A stretch of 64,000 bases of DNA from Ariolimax columbianus (lineage: Eukaryota > Mollusca > Gastropoda > Stylommatophora > Arionidae). Numbering within the stretch: the stretch's first letter is position 1; every line of letters begins with the position of its first letter. The stretch lies in the NCBI GenBank assembly GCA_036924085.1, contig JAVGWX010000005.1:93007764-93071763 (forward strand). Direction: 5' to 3'. Made by a program: the position numbers and the translations under genes. The notes beneath the pieces were generated by a model that was not told where the DNA came from, searched no databases, and saw nothing but the letters and a program-made list of their open reading frames with translations. Positions 1 through 11,225 of the stretch are shown here, in pieces.

Positions 1-719
1 AACTATTTAGCTAATGTTGGCTGTTTTTGTAAGGTATTAATAGCTGAAAATATTTGGTTGAGTTGGCAACGCTACATTTAGGACATCTGTCGTTACGAAA
101 GAATCCGTGCGTGTAGTTGGCGACCTGAATAGCCAATATTTCACCCTGATAGTATCGGCGTTGAGGCAAAGATCACTGTAACCTTCAGCCTTCAAAGCAA
201 TCGTTAGAAGATGGTTAATGAGAGATGTGCATGGGGCTAGCAGCAACATCTTATGAAAGCATTGCTATTCAACCACAGCTTCCAATAATCAGACACAGGG
301 TTCCAGTAAAAGGGACTAGATATTGAGATGGCCTTATGTTTCGCTTGGAACGAAGCGATCAGACAATGCAACATTTAATGCTGCAAGCTGATATGACATT
401 TTGAAATGTTCATTCAAAAAGAAAGATACAGTTTTGAGTATGTTATTTTACAAAACAATTGAAAGAAAATGCAAGCACTACGTAACCTTTTTAGTGACAT
501 CGCCTTCTCATCAAACTGTATGTAGTGCAACTGAACACAATGAACCTGGACAGACTATTAAAATCCAGTGTCTTTCACTTGTCTTTTTCTTTCGTTGTGT
601 TGTATTGTCTGTTGTGTCTGCGTTTTCTTTTTAATTTTTTTTTGTTAGTGGTTAAGTATGCATTTGTCCTTTTGGTCGTTGTACAGAATTTGTCTACAGT
701 TTATTCACCTCGTCTTATA
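1..719. other. unassigned unique sequence
   Basis: No repeat, retroelement motif or splice-bounded exon is evident. A minus-strand frame of 70 codons (37-249) is open and does not look repetitive, but it shows no motif I recognise. Nothing else is supported. Confidence 0.4.
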
Positions 720-905
720 TCGTATCATCGAGGAGAGAAGAGTAGTCAAGGAACGGGCAAACGTAGTGATCAAGACCTCGAGCTAGCATTTTCGCTGAGC
801 TCCTGGAAACAGGATGTGTCACAACGATCTGGTCAACAAGGTGGGGATCGACACTGTAATCTCCATAGTGGTGAGCTTACTCGGTAATCTCGCATTCTAC
901 TACAG
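720..905 (+). mobile_element. LINE-X 3'-region fragment
   Basis: The segment around 820-880 matches, in reverse orientation, the blocks at 3985-4142 and 17760-17920. All share a core equivalent to GTCGATCCCCCACTTCGTTG followed by GACCAG. At 17.8 kb this block lies downstream of the LINE-X reading frame, so it is interpreted as the 3' untranslated region of that element. Only this short piece is present and no coding part is seen. The assignment rests on within-window similarity judged by eye. Confidence 0.45.
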
Positions 906-1026
906 CTAGGGGAACCCCAGTACTCCTCCTCAAGTAGGCTTAAGAATGTTAGATGAACCACTGTAACCAGCTACAAATGAAACGTCAGGTTAACACTTAA
1001 CAGGACTAGCCTCGAACAACAACAAC

Positions 1027-1440
1027 ATCTCGTCTCATCTCATCTCATCCCATCTAGTCATTTCTCATGTCACCTCATCACATGTCATCTCATCTCGTTT
1101 AATCTCATCTCGTCCCATCTAGTCATATATAATGCCCCCTCACCTTGTGTCGTCTCATCTCGTTTCATCTCATCTCATCTCATCTAGTCATAGCTCAAGT
1201 CATCTCATCTCGTTTAATCTCATCTTCTTATATTGTTTCATCATAAATCTCGTTTCATCCATACAGGTTCATTGTATCTCATCCCAGCTCTTCTCATCTC
1301 GTTTCCCCTCATTCTATTTCATTTCGTTGTATCAAAAATAATATAATCTCATCTTTTGTCAGCTCATTGAATTTCTTGTCATTTAATGTCTTCTTATTTA
1401 ATCTCATCTAATTTAATCTCATAATATTTCATTTGTAAAC
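1027..1440. repeat. degenerate TCATC-type pentamer array
   Basis: About 410 bp built from variants of TCATC, TCTCG and TTTAATC. The short open frame 1132-1341 is a by-product of the low complexity and is not a gene. Confidence 0.85.
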
Positions 1441-1786
1441 CCATGTCGTTGGATGGTAGTTAGATGGCATCTTCTTTCATATGCCATATATTTTTACTCT
1501 GATATCAGTCCATGCCTCTCTAATGTTTATTTAACTCAGTCAATCCATATTTGTATTTGTCGTCTTCTTGCTCTGAATTCCTTCTGTCTTGCTCTCTTGT
1601 TATAGGATCGAGCTCATGAAAGTTTGGAAATCATTCTACAGGTTATTGGTCGAGAAATCGTCCCTTATTTAATTACTTTAATTAGTATCATATTAGACAA
1701 TGCCATCAAGGATTAAGCGTTTGTCTCCATTATACAAATCCCAGGTTGTAGTGAGTTTTTTTGTGAGTGATCAGTTGTCGCTTTGC
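1441..1786. other. no feature seen
   Basis: AT-rich unique sequence. I find no retroelement motif, repeat or exon. Confidence 0.4.
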
Positions 1787-1915
1787 TTTCCCCAACACTA
1801 AGTCGGGTACACACATTCAGCTGGGTACACTAGAGTGTGTGGAGACCAAGAATCTAACCCAGTATTTTGCTATGAAAAGCATATTCTGTAACCTCTCTGC
1901 CATTAAGAAACTTAT
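1787..1915 (-). mobile_element. SINE-like fragment
   Basis: Contains a decayed form of the block seen in other SINE-like copies in this window: a GGTACCCATTTACAGCTGGG-like core, then a GTCGACT-like box, then a tRNA-like B-box region and a stretch resembling CTATGAAAAGCGTACGCTCT. Read on the minus strand this is the usual order of tRNA head followed by core. It is heavily mutated, so its limits are approximate. Confidence 0.4.
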
Positions 1916-2217
1916 TTAGTAGCCTGAAGGAAACTATTCTACCATATCAGACCATGTCATCGTGAATGAAGTGTTAGAGATATAGTCTCAGCGTAATATG
2001 AGGTGGGGTGGGCAGTTCCCTTATTCGTTGCCTTACTTCTCAAAAAGTGAAGCAGGTACCAATGTATAGCTAGGTAGACGAGCGTAAAACAGACAAAGTA
2101 GGAGGTAGAGATAATTAAATTAAAATAATAATATTACAATTGCGAAGAGCGCCATTGCATTGGGGAAGTCGGTTTGTTTGTGTGTTTCCGCGATATGGAG
2201 AACAAGAAAAAACATCA
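1916..2217. other. no feature seen
   Basis: Unique sequence of about 300 bp before the CAT/CAC array. Nothing is supported. Confidence 0.4.
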
Positions 2218-3410
2218 TTTGTATTGCCATCACCATTATAACCATCACCATTATAACCATCACCATTATAACCATCACCATTATAACCATCACCAAAATA
2301 ACCATCACCATCATAACCATCACCATCATAACTATCACCATCATAACCATCACCAATATAACTATCACCAACATAACCATCACCAATATAACCATCACCA
2401 ACATAACCATCACCAACATAACCATCCCCATCACCACCATCACCATCATAACCATCACCAACATAACCATCACCATCATAACCATCACCAACATAACCAT
2501 CACCACCATCATAACCATCCCCACTATCATAACCATCACCAACATAACCATCACCAACATAACCATTTCCCCATCATAACCATCTCCATCATAACCATCA
2601 CCATCATAACCATCACCATCATCCTAACCATCACCATCATAACCATCACTATCATAACCATCACCATAACAATAAACATCACCATCATAACCATCACCAT
2701 CATAACTATTTCCCCATCATAACCATCACCTTAAACATCACCATCAATAACATACGCATTTCCCCATCATAACCATCACCATCATAACCCTCACCATCAC
2801 CATAAATATCACCATCATAATCATCACCATCATAGCCTTCACCATCATAACCATCACCATCATAACCATCACCAACATAACCATCACCAACATAACCATC
2901 CCCATCATAACCCTCCTCATCATAACCATCCCCATCATAACCCTCCTCATCATAACCATCCCCATCATAATCACCACCATCATAATCATCATGATTACAA
3001 TAACCATTATGATCATCATCACTTTCATCAATGATCACCACCATCATCGCCATTTTCACTGTTACTATCCTCAACATCATGACCTCCCTCACCAACAACA
3101 TCATCACCAACAACACCATCACTACCATCACCATCAACATCGTCGCCACCAACATCATCACCATCATCACCATCAACATCATCACCATCAACATCATCAC
3201 CAACAACATCATCACCACCATCACCAACACCATTTTCACCAACAACATCATCACCACCATCGCCACCAACATCATCGCCACCAACATCACCACCACCATC
3301 GCAATCCACCACCACAACTAACGTCATCAACACCAACATCCTCCCCACCAATACCAACACGATCATCACAACGATCACCACCAACATCCTCACCACCATC
3401 ATATATCATT
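2218..3410. repeat. 15-bp ATAACCATCACCATT array
   Basis: About 1.2 kb of tandem 15-bp units. The early part is dominated by ATAACCATCACCATT. The later part (from about 3040) grades into CAACATCATCACC-type units. The sequence lacks G on the plus strand, so every frame tends to stay open. The apparent His/Asn-rich plus-strand proteins and Met/Val-rich minus-strand proteins are artefacts of the period being a multiple of three. Confidence 0.95.
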
Positions 3411-3539
3411 CTGTTCACTCCCCTAGGAGCATGGGCTCACCATTGTAATGTCCCTCCTTCTAAGAAGCCCGTATACAACAACTTATTGACTCTTACACTA
3501 GTAGGTTAAAACACCATTTGCTTGACCTGTAACTGAGAA

Positions 3540-3720
3540 GAGTGGTTGAGTGGTTATGATACCAGCCTTCGGGGCTTTTATTTCGGGTAACATGAAATTC
3601 CTTACCTTTACACTTCACGATGATAGTAAGGCAAGCGACCTCGATTCCTCTACCTTATTAATACTCCGACAGACCTCAGCAGTTGTATAACACCGTAATG
3701 ACACTTGTTACTGCTTATTT
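3540..3720 (+). mobile_element. possible tRNA-derived SINE head
   Basis: TGGTTGAGTGG at 3543-3553 is a good match to a pol III A-box, and the next 40 bases resemble a tRNA anticodon arm. No clean B-box follows, and the expected downstream core is not obvious. Probably a decayed SINE head, but weakly supported. Confidence 0.3.
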
Positions 3721-3944
3721 CATAACACTTTTGATCAATTTAATTTATCGATGCTCTTCTTACCTAGTTTTTGCTCCATACAAAGCATAGGGTTGTGATT
3801 GCAGTTGGCTCTTAACACGAATTTTGCTTTTCTGAGATTCACTCAAGTTATCATCTGAAAGGTGAGGTAGCCTAAGCTCTACGACGATACCAATTACCTA
3901 GGCTGACCGCGGCTTTCTTCTTTGTTGATGTAAGCCCCTCGTAC

Positions 3945-4145
3945 TTAGTTGAATGAACTCTTCAAGACAATCGTTTTGAGGTCGGTTGCATGGGGTCTTC
4001 TTACATTCCCATGCGGATTTAAGAAGGTGGAGTTGGGTCCTACTGGATGCAGTGCAATGTGATGCTTCTCATGAAGCTCACCGCTGTTAAAAGTATAGTG
4101 TCGATCCCCCACTTCGTTGACCAGGCTGCTGTGGCACAGCCTGTT
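3945..4145 (-). mobile_element. LINE-X 3'-region fragment
   Basis: Shares an extended block with 17760-17920 in the same orientation: TTCTTACATTCC, a GAAGA-GGAG segment, TGCAGTGCAATG, then GTCGATCCCCCACTTCG. At 17.8 kb this block lies downstream of the LINE-X C-terminal codons on the minus strand. The open plus-strand frame from 4047 runs through it and is not considered coding. Confidence 0.5.
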
Positions 4146-4239
4146 TACCCTGATCCTGACGTTGATCTACTGCTTTCATTAAAATGTATCCAAATTGTCG
4201 TCAGAAAGAGAAAGAAAACGTTCAAGCTCAATGGAGATA

Positions 4240-4450
4240 CAAATAATCTCAGAATGATCTCTACTTTATTTAGATATGTCAAGCTGACGCCAGCAAGAAT
4301 CCACAGAAGACAGCGGACAAAAACATTTCACATTCCAATGATCTCAGATTGACCACTACTTTCTGGACACATCAGCTGACGTCCGAAAGCGGGCGACGAC
4401 GAATACGATGATTCAGAACAACCCACAAAACGTTTTCCCAAATTGGTCTA
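4240..4450 (+). mobile_element. two decayed LINE-Y 3' ends
   Basis: Two blocks, near 4250-4310 and 4335-4420, each resemble the LINE-Y terminus: CTCAG-ATGACC, a CTACTTTCT-like segment, AGCTGACGTCCGAAAGCG, and in the second block a short GAC/GAA-rich tail. They lie in tandem in the same orientation. Similarity is partial and no target-site duplication is visible. Confidence 0.4.
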
Positions 4451-5281
4451 TTTCTAATCGTGGTTGAAACAATTATGCCAACGGAAGTCTGTCAGGAGAG
4501 AATTAAAATCAATGAAGACGCTTCTCCATCCTAGAAGTATTAGTCGGTTAACGACACATAAGTCAACATCAATCAACGGCTTGGGCATTGGGTTTGTGAT
4601 GTTGTGGTTTGCAGAAGGTGGCAAAACACACATACACACACAAGCATACCGACAAAAATAATTGATTAGTGAGACTGGTAATATACGGGGGGGGGGGGTG
4701 GATGGGGTATCCATAGGCGTGAAAACAATTTAGGACGCTATGGACATTAGCTTAGGCTGCGCTGCTGAAACTATCTGATGGGCAAATACAACCATTTCAA
4801 TGCAGTAGGGTCCCGTTTTTTAGCGGTCTGGAACATAACACGCCCTTTTAGTAGGGTCACAATGTATACGATGGTAGGAAGATATGGAGATGATTGGAGG
4901 AGGAGGGCATCTGATCGTCAGAACCGTTACCTGTTGCGCAAGGGTTAATTCACGTTTTCTTCGTAACTATCCTAACAAATGAGGGGGGGGGGGTGTTCTT
5001 GGAGAACGCCTATCAATCGAATAAGGCGATTAATACAATTAAATTGATATGAGGAGCTTTATCATCTGTGAATCTATCAATCATTCAATCCAACAATCAA
5101 TCAGTCAAAGCCTGTTCATGTGGAGCCTATATCTTAAGTATGCACGCACCAATTTATCTTGTCCTGAGCCAACCTCTATAGCACGTCTTTCTTGATGTGT
5201 GTCTTGAGATCATGTCACAGTGTGTGTTTAGTCTGCTTGCCTCTACTTCTTTTGCCTTGTGAATTGTAGGAACATTAGTGA
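4451..5281. other. unique sequence with two G runs
   Basis: No gene or retroelement is recognised. Poly-G runs of about 10 bases occur near 4687 and 4983. The final 100 bases lead directly into the 44-bp array. Confidence 0.4.
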
Positions 5282-5945
5282 TCTTATCCTGCCATCTCAG
5301 TCCCACTAATCTGTGCAGGCCCCAATCTTATCCTACCATCTCAGTCCCACTAATCTGTGCAGGCCCCAATCTTATCCTACCATCTCAGTCCCACTAATCT
5401 GTGCAGGCCCCAATCTTATCCTACCATCTCAGTCCCACTAATCTGTGCAGGCCCCAATCTTATCCTACCATCTCAGTCCCACTAATCTGTGCAGGCCCCA
5501 ATCTTATCCTACCTTCTCAGTCCCACTAATCTGTGCAGGCCCCAATCTTATCCTACCACCTCAGTCCCACTAATCTGTGCAGGCCCCAATCTTATCCTAC
5601 CATTTCAGTCCCACTAATCTGTGGAGGCACCAATCTTATCCTACCATCTCAGTCCCACTAATCTGTGCAGGCCCCAATCTTATCCTACCATCTCAGTCCC
5701 ACTAATCTGTGCAGGCCCCAATCTTATCCTACCATCTCAGTCCCACTAATCTGTGGAGGCACCAATTTTATCCTACCATCTCAGTCCCACTAATCTGTGC
5801 AGGCCCCAATCTTATCCTACCATCTCAGTCCCACTAATCTGTGGAGGCACCAATTTTATCCTACCATTTCAGTCCCTCTAATCTGTGGAGGCACCAATTT
5901 TATCCTACCATTTAAGTCTCTCTATTCTGTGCAGGCACCAATTTA
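5282..5945. repeat. 44-bp minisatellite, about 15 copies
   Basis: Unit boundaries are spaced 44 bp apart (TCTTATCCT at 5282, then 5326, and so on). GTCCCACTAATCTGTGCAGG recurs in each unit. Most units are nearly identical. The last three drift (GGAGGCACCAAT variants), as expected for an array edge. Confidence 0.95.
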
Positions 5946-7032
5946 TGAAGGGCTGTAGATTTGTGAGTGCTGTCGATGTTGTTGTTATTTTGTTTGCTTC
6001 TTTATTAGTGTATTTCATTTATTCTCCATAGAATTTACTTTACATTGGAGTTGAAGACTTTGTATAGGGCTTAATATCTTCTGATTTCCATAAGTTCCCC
6101 TTATCCAATGAAAGCTCCTCTCACCTTTTTTTTTGATTTGTTGACATTGGCATCTATACCTTCTACCTTGTCTATATTGAATCACGTTTTTCTTCAAGCT
6201 AACACATGCAGGGGCCCATCCTGCGCACTAACTCTCTCCTATGTGTATCTCGCCTGTCCTGGTGGAAGTTACGCCACTGAAAACTAGCCGTCGCCTTCAA
6301 TGTTTGTATTTGTGTTAGGTCTTAATAAAGTTTCTTTACCAATGTCTCGCTGAACCCTAGGCTTGCTGCAAAGGTCTCTGGGAGTCCATGAGCTGGGCCA
6401 GATATCGAGAAGTTATGTATGTGAGAGCACAATTAATTAGCTTTTTTCCTTATGCATGTTGTTATTATCTTTTATTTTTGCTAGGTTTAGCATTCAACAT
6501 TGCAAATATGTATCTTGTATGAAGAATTATTAAATAACATTTAATTGAATAAACCACAGACAATTATAATTTATCTTTTGCACGAGATGAGTCAAATAAA
6601 TTACAACCTCAGTAAGGCATGTTTTGTTAATACAGAAATTTAAGGTTGCTTTTTTTGAATGTCCGTCGTATGTACATCTAACATCTCTCTAAAGTAGTAC
6701 CTTGTTCTGTATATATAATCATTGGTATACAGTGTCACCTCAGACCTGGATATTAATTAAAGGATTCCTCTATGACAAACGTTTTTGAGAAAGGTTGGTC
6801 TAATCTGTTGATCAGATGTCACATTCTCGAACGGGCATGCATCCCTTTTGTCCCGTGGTGATGTGTTATTTGTGTTGGTCGTCACTGGTCCACAATCGCT
6901 TGGTACATTAAAGCACTGTTAATACTACAGGCAGGATGGCTGTCAATGCCCCCTGTGACATAGCAAAGCGGTCTGTAGCTAGAAAAACAGAAAAACAGTC
7001 AGGGACAGACGCCTATTGGCGTCTTTAGGACA
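5946..7032. other. unassigned AT-rich sequence
   Basis: More than 1 kb without repeat arrays or recognisable protein motifs. Short open frames such as 6015-6197 on the minus strand have no support. Confidence 0.4.
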
Positions 7033-7775
7033 GTAACAAACTACCTCCACTTCTGAGAATGACCATCACGTCTGATCGAGTTTTTAAGAGTAGCATAAAA
7101 CTCCCTTCACTTCTGAGAATGACCATCACGTCTGATAGAGTTTTTAAGAGTAGCATAAAACTCCCTTCACTTCTGAGAATGACCATCACGTCTGATAGAG
7201 TTTTTAAGAGTAGCATAAAACTACCTCCACTTCTGAGAATGACCATCACGTCTGATAGAGCTTTTAAGAGTAGCATCAAACTCTCTCCACTTCTGAGAAT
7301 GACCATCACGTCTGATAGAGTTTTTAAGAGTAGCATCAAACTACCTCCACTTCTGAGAATGACCATCACGTCTGATAGAGCTTTTAAGAGTAGCATCAAA
7401 CTACCTCCACTTCTGAGAATGACCATCACGTCTGATAGAGCTTTTAAGATTAGCATCAAACTACCTCCACTTCTGAGAATGACCATCACGTCTGATAGAG
7501 TTTTTATGAGTAGCATCAAACTACCTCCACTTCTGAGAATGACCATCACGTCTGATAGAGTTTTTAAGAGTAGCATCAAACTCTCTCCACTTCTGAGAAT
7601 GACCATCACGTCTGATAGAGTTTTTAAGAGTAGCATCAAACTCTCTCCACTTCTGAGAATGACCATCACGTCGGATAGAGTTTTTAAGAGTAGCATAAAA
7701 CTCCCTTCACTTCTGAGAATGACCATCACATCTGATAAAGTTTTTAAGAGTAGCATAAAACTCCCTCCACTTCAT
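7033..7775. repeat. 60-bp minisatellite open on both strands
   Basis: About 12 units of exactly 60 bp; GAATGACCATCACGTCTGAT marks each unit. Because 60 is a multiple of three, one frame per strand stays open through the whole array (about 250 codons plus strand, about 240 minus strand). Changes between units are few, mostly T/C at the fourth codon and two alternative CTACCTCC/CTCTCTCC words. CTGAGAATGACC...ACGTCTGATAG faintly recalls the LINE-Y 3' end, but too little matches to assert an origin. There is no start context or splice structure to suggest a real protein. Confidence 0.95.
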
Positions 7776-8443
7776 CTGGTCGTGCAGTCATCCTTCGTAA
7801 AGTTCCCCAACTATTCCCCATAATTTTCATTTCGGCTAGTATTTTGCCAGACTGCTCTTATGTCGGCCTCTCTTTCGTCTTCCCTTTGGGGTTCATCCAA
7901 GGCTGTTCTGGTAATAATGTCAGATTATTTCCTCAAAAAGTTGTCATTTCAATTCTGACGTCGACCGATTATGATGGAGTGCATTTCTAACTTGATGTCT
8001 AGGGACAAGAAGTTCTCGGTTAGTGATGGTGTTCGTCAAGAAAGTTATATTCATCCTACTTAGAAATGTAATGTCACTCCAAAACCTGGTGACTTGACTT
8101 AATCCGGGTGGGATTGGGTACCGGGAAGGGGGGAGGGGGCATTCAAGTCGCACCAGGTGTTGTTGTTGTTGTTGTTGTTTAATGCCCACATTGAGTAAGT
8201 TTACTCTGTTGTGCGCTATGACAAGGGCGTTAATTGGCGGGTTGTAGTATTTTTTCTCACATTCTCAAGGTGTACCCCATTCCTCCAGGCGGTTGTGCTA
8301 TGCTGGGCTTCATCCGAGTGACGCTCACTACTACAGGAACACTTCGATCCACATCTCGTCAGCCATATTGCCTTGAAAACAGTTTGTTTCCACAGAACGC
8401 AACATGGAAGAGAAACAGTAGTCTTATTCAGTATATTGTTCCT
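7776..8443. other. unique sequence with a short TTG run
   Basis: No gene is recognised. A TTG microsatellite of about seven units lies at 8158-8180. Overlapping open frames on both strands at 8216-8482 are short and lack motifs. Confidence 0.4.
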
Positions 8444-8705
8444 GATCATAACTCAACGTCCTGTCCAGTATATTGTGCCTGACGATGACTCGACGTCCTA
8501 ATCAGTATATTGTGCCTGACCATGACTCGACGTCCTAATCAGTATATTGTGCCTGACCATGACTCGACGTCCTGGTCAGTATGTTGTGCTTGACCCTGCC
8601 TCGACGTCCTGTCCAGTATATTGCCACTGACCCTGATTCGACGTCCTGGTCAGTATGTTGTGCCTGACCCTGTCTCCACGTCCTGGCCAGTATGTTGTAC
8701 CTGAT
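8444..8705. repeat. 37-bp minisatellite, locus 1
   Basis: About seven units. CGACGTCC begins at 8491, 8528 and 8565, giving a 37-bp period. Each unit carries CAGTATATTGTGCCTGACC followed by a CGACGTCCTG-like word. The same unit recurs in a second array at 54030-54190 with unrelated flanks. Confidence 0.9.
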
Positions 8706-9284
8706 CGGTCTCAGTTCCTTTACAAGGTTCCTCACAACAGTAACGTTTAGATTCAAGTTCAAACATAAATGCTAGAGGGACTCCGCCAGGGTTCCCTAAA
8801 CGTCGGTATCTCGAACTGAGCGAAACAAACATCATTGGTGCAGGTAAAGCTGACATCATTCATATCTGATACTAAAAGATCCACTATTTCTATTTCTTGA
8901 CACATTATCATCAGATCAAGTACTTATAAATGACTTTGTAATACAATAATTAGGAAGTTGGATAATAATAATCAATAATTAATATTGAAATTATAACTGT
9001 ATTCAAAGTATATATTTCATGTAAATTCAGTATGTAATTATATAGGTATCATAATATCGTTTTATTTTAAATTTCAATATATGTAAAAGAAGATGAGGGC
9101 GGCGGAGGGGTGATGACATTCTGACACAATGGTGACATTACAAATGCACACGTATATCGACAATACGTTATTTTACTCCTGCCCCAGGGACCGTAAATAT
9201 TTACATTCCCCCCCCCCCCCCCCCACTCTAACCACCTGAATTCAATATGGTGGACCAGTCTGACTTAACATTACCATGTGGTTC
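8706..9284. other. AT-rich sequence with a poly-C run
   Basis: Very AT-rich from 8870 to 9080, then a poly-C run of about 16 at 9209-9224. No coding feature is seen. Confidence 0.45.
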
Positions 9285-9990
9285 CTCTTGAAGCATGGGA
9301 TCACCATGACTGCTCCTTGTCGATCCCTATTAATGACAGTATTTTAAGCTCCATCTGTAAGACTCCATGTACACTCGCCTCTTCTTTAACCGTATTTTGC
9401 CTGGCCTGCTTTGGTCTCCCATTCCTCTATTTCCAAGTGAGTACCAATCCAGATCACGCCTAGTTACACTGTTATGTTTTGATATGTCCTATCCAGCTTC
9501 ACCTTCTCTATCCAGCTCTGTTAGCTGCTGCTGTTTTTGTTGTCCCATGCATGTGTTCGGACTTCCAGATAGCAATCTACCACCAAACATGCAACGGGTT
9601 TCTTCTTGTAATGAAAGCTTGTAGTCTGAAAGTTCAACTTTTAAGTGGGTGTCATTTATCCCAGGCAGATAGTATCATTGACTTTACATTAGTGTTCAAC
9701 ATTCTATGTGATATACTCTTACTTGCATGTCCATGTTTCCGAACCAAATAGTAGGACTGATTCTATATTAGTGTTAAACAGTCTGGATGTGGTACTCTTA
9801 GTCCCATGCCATATTTCCGAGCTATACACTAGAACTGATTTTGCATTAGTGTTGTACAGCCTAATCTTAATTTCCCTGGAGAATCCTGGTACGGTCGAAT
9901 AGCGTTAACAGCCCATCTGGCTTTGTTAAACCGTGCGTTGACATCTTGGTTTGTTCCTCCGTCTATAAAGACCCCATGCTCACATATAAA
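9285..9990 (-). mobile_element. LINE-X copy A, C-terminal part, decayed
   Basis: Read on the minus strand from 9990, broken frames give FNKARWAVNAIRPYQDS, then KLRLYNTN-like residues, then SVLVYSSEIWH, VLLFGSETWTC and NTNVKSMILS. These are the LINE connection region that normally reads KARxAFNxLRxxW...NVKSVLLYGSETW. Stops and frameshifts are numerous. The YNTNVKSVLLYGSETW segment is present three times in tandem (see the nested repeat). The 9400-9450 part matches 18225-18290 of copy B, which places it in the downstream coding or 3' part of the same family. No target-site duplication is recognised. Confidence 0.65.
9665..9865 (-). repeat. 78-79 bp triplication inside LINE-X copy A
   Basis: ATTAGTGTT recurs at 9688, 9767 and 9845, so the unit is 78-79 bp. 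Each unit encodes (minus strand) a version of NTNVKSVLLYGSETW plus about 10 further residues. The units have diverged strongly, so the duplication is old. It is the same protein segment that is amplified with a 27-bp period at 46964-47410. Confidence 0.7.
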
Positions 9991-10015
9991 TAAAATGTGA
10001 AGGATAGAAAACGAT

Positions 10016-10040
10016 CTATATATATATATATATATATATC
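10016..10040. repeat. AT dinucleotide run
   Basis: About 12 TA units within 10016-10040. Confidence 0.9.
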
Positions 10041-10984
10041 ACCAAATTTGTAAAATTGAGTATGAGTGAGAATGCCACCCCTATCCATATTCAAAGTCCA
10101 CACTGCGTGTGCCCTTTAGACGATGACAGGAGCTCGTTTATTTGGTGCTCCTATACATGTTTCCCTGTGTCTATCTGGCTGACCCTGCCAGTTTCGCTCT
10201 ACACTCGGCATTTTCACGACGCCGAGTGCATCTCGTGCCCTATTATAAAGCTGAAACAGAGGAATCGACAGATGCTGGACTTTCTCTGGGTCTCGTGGTG
10301 GTGGACGTGGTTGGCTCATCGGAGTGTCTCTGAATTGTTAGCTCACCTCGCAGGATTACACAACACGTGGTATAAACGTGAATTCTGTAATCGAGCAAAA
10401 GCCAGAATCTTGCTGGTTTCTGCTTGCAGTAGGAAGGGGAAACTACAACCAGGTGGAGCCTATCAATGCCAATAATTCTGTTTATGCAACTTGTGTTTGC
10501 CATCAATTCTAGGTTTACTTCTGACGAAACCATTTGTATTACCTATAAAGCATGTTCGGATACCCCTAAATAGCTCGAAAAGAACACCTTTCCTCCCGCC
10601 ACACCCCTCTTTTAAACTAGACTTGTGTGGTAAGGACCAGCGTCGATGATTTAGTTAAATCAATCAGTGTTTCTAAAAGATTTTTAAATGACCAATACAG
10701 AAGTTCTGATAGTCTTACGACCGACAGGGTAGATGCATGGTAAAGGTAAAGATAGTCATATAATAGACGCTACTGTCGGGAATGACCTGTTCGATGGTTT
10801 ATAATATTAGACCTTAGGTCCCGTGTTGTGTGTGTCCTGGTGTGATAACTGGCCCACACATGTTTATATCAACATTTCATCTTCTGCAGCGCCACAGTTT
10901 CCAATGATTGTTATTGTACCCGAACTCAGTTTATGTATGTGATGTCATGACCAGTACTTTTCCGCATTTTCACTTTTTTCCCTA
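10041..10984. other. unassigned sequence with a 139-codon open frame
   Basis: The plus-strand frame 10056-10475 (139 codons) is the longest non-repetitive open frame in this part. The opposite strand is also open over 10116-10319 and 10243-10533. I recognise no family in any of these. There are no obvious splice sites at the ends. Overlapping openness on both strands argues against simple coding, and old transposon sequence is possible. Confidence 0.3.
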
Positions 10985-11090
10985 ATGGTAAACCAGGTAT
11001 CCATTTACTGCTGGGTCGACTAGTGTGTCTCGATAACGTTGATTGAGCCATGCACTTTTGTTACGAGAAGAGACGTTCTGCCAGCCTGCT
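10985..11090 (-). mobile_element. SINE-like fragment
   Basis: Contains GGTATCCATTTACTGCTGGG followed by TCGACTAGTG, the same core as other SINE-like copies, here on the minus strand. The adjacent tRNA-like head (ACGAGAAGAGACGTTCTGCC region) is decayed. Confidence 0.45.
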
Positions 11091-11225
11091 ACTCCGAAGA
11101 TTGGATGCATGTTAGTGTTGATAATTTGACACCGAACCTTCGGGACTTGCAGGCAAATCTCGTTTGGTTCGTGACACATATTACAGTTATTCTCTCGAAC
11201 CTGGAACCTAATGGTACGTTAAGTG

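Noticed and set aside
2160..3402. His/Asn-rich and Met/Val-rich open frames on both strands
   Set aside because: They are translations of a 15-bp repeat; every frame is open because stop-forming words are absent from the unit.
10056..10475. 139-codon plus-strand gene
   Set aside because: No recognised motif, the minus strand is equally open, and there are no splice signals at the ends. Kept only as an unassigned open frame.
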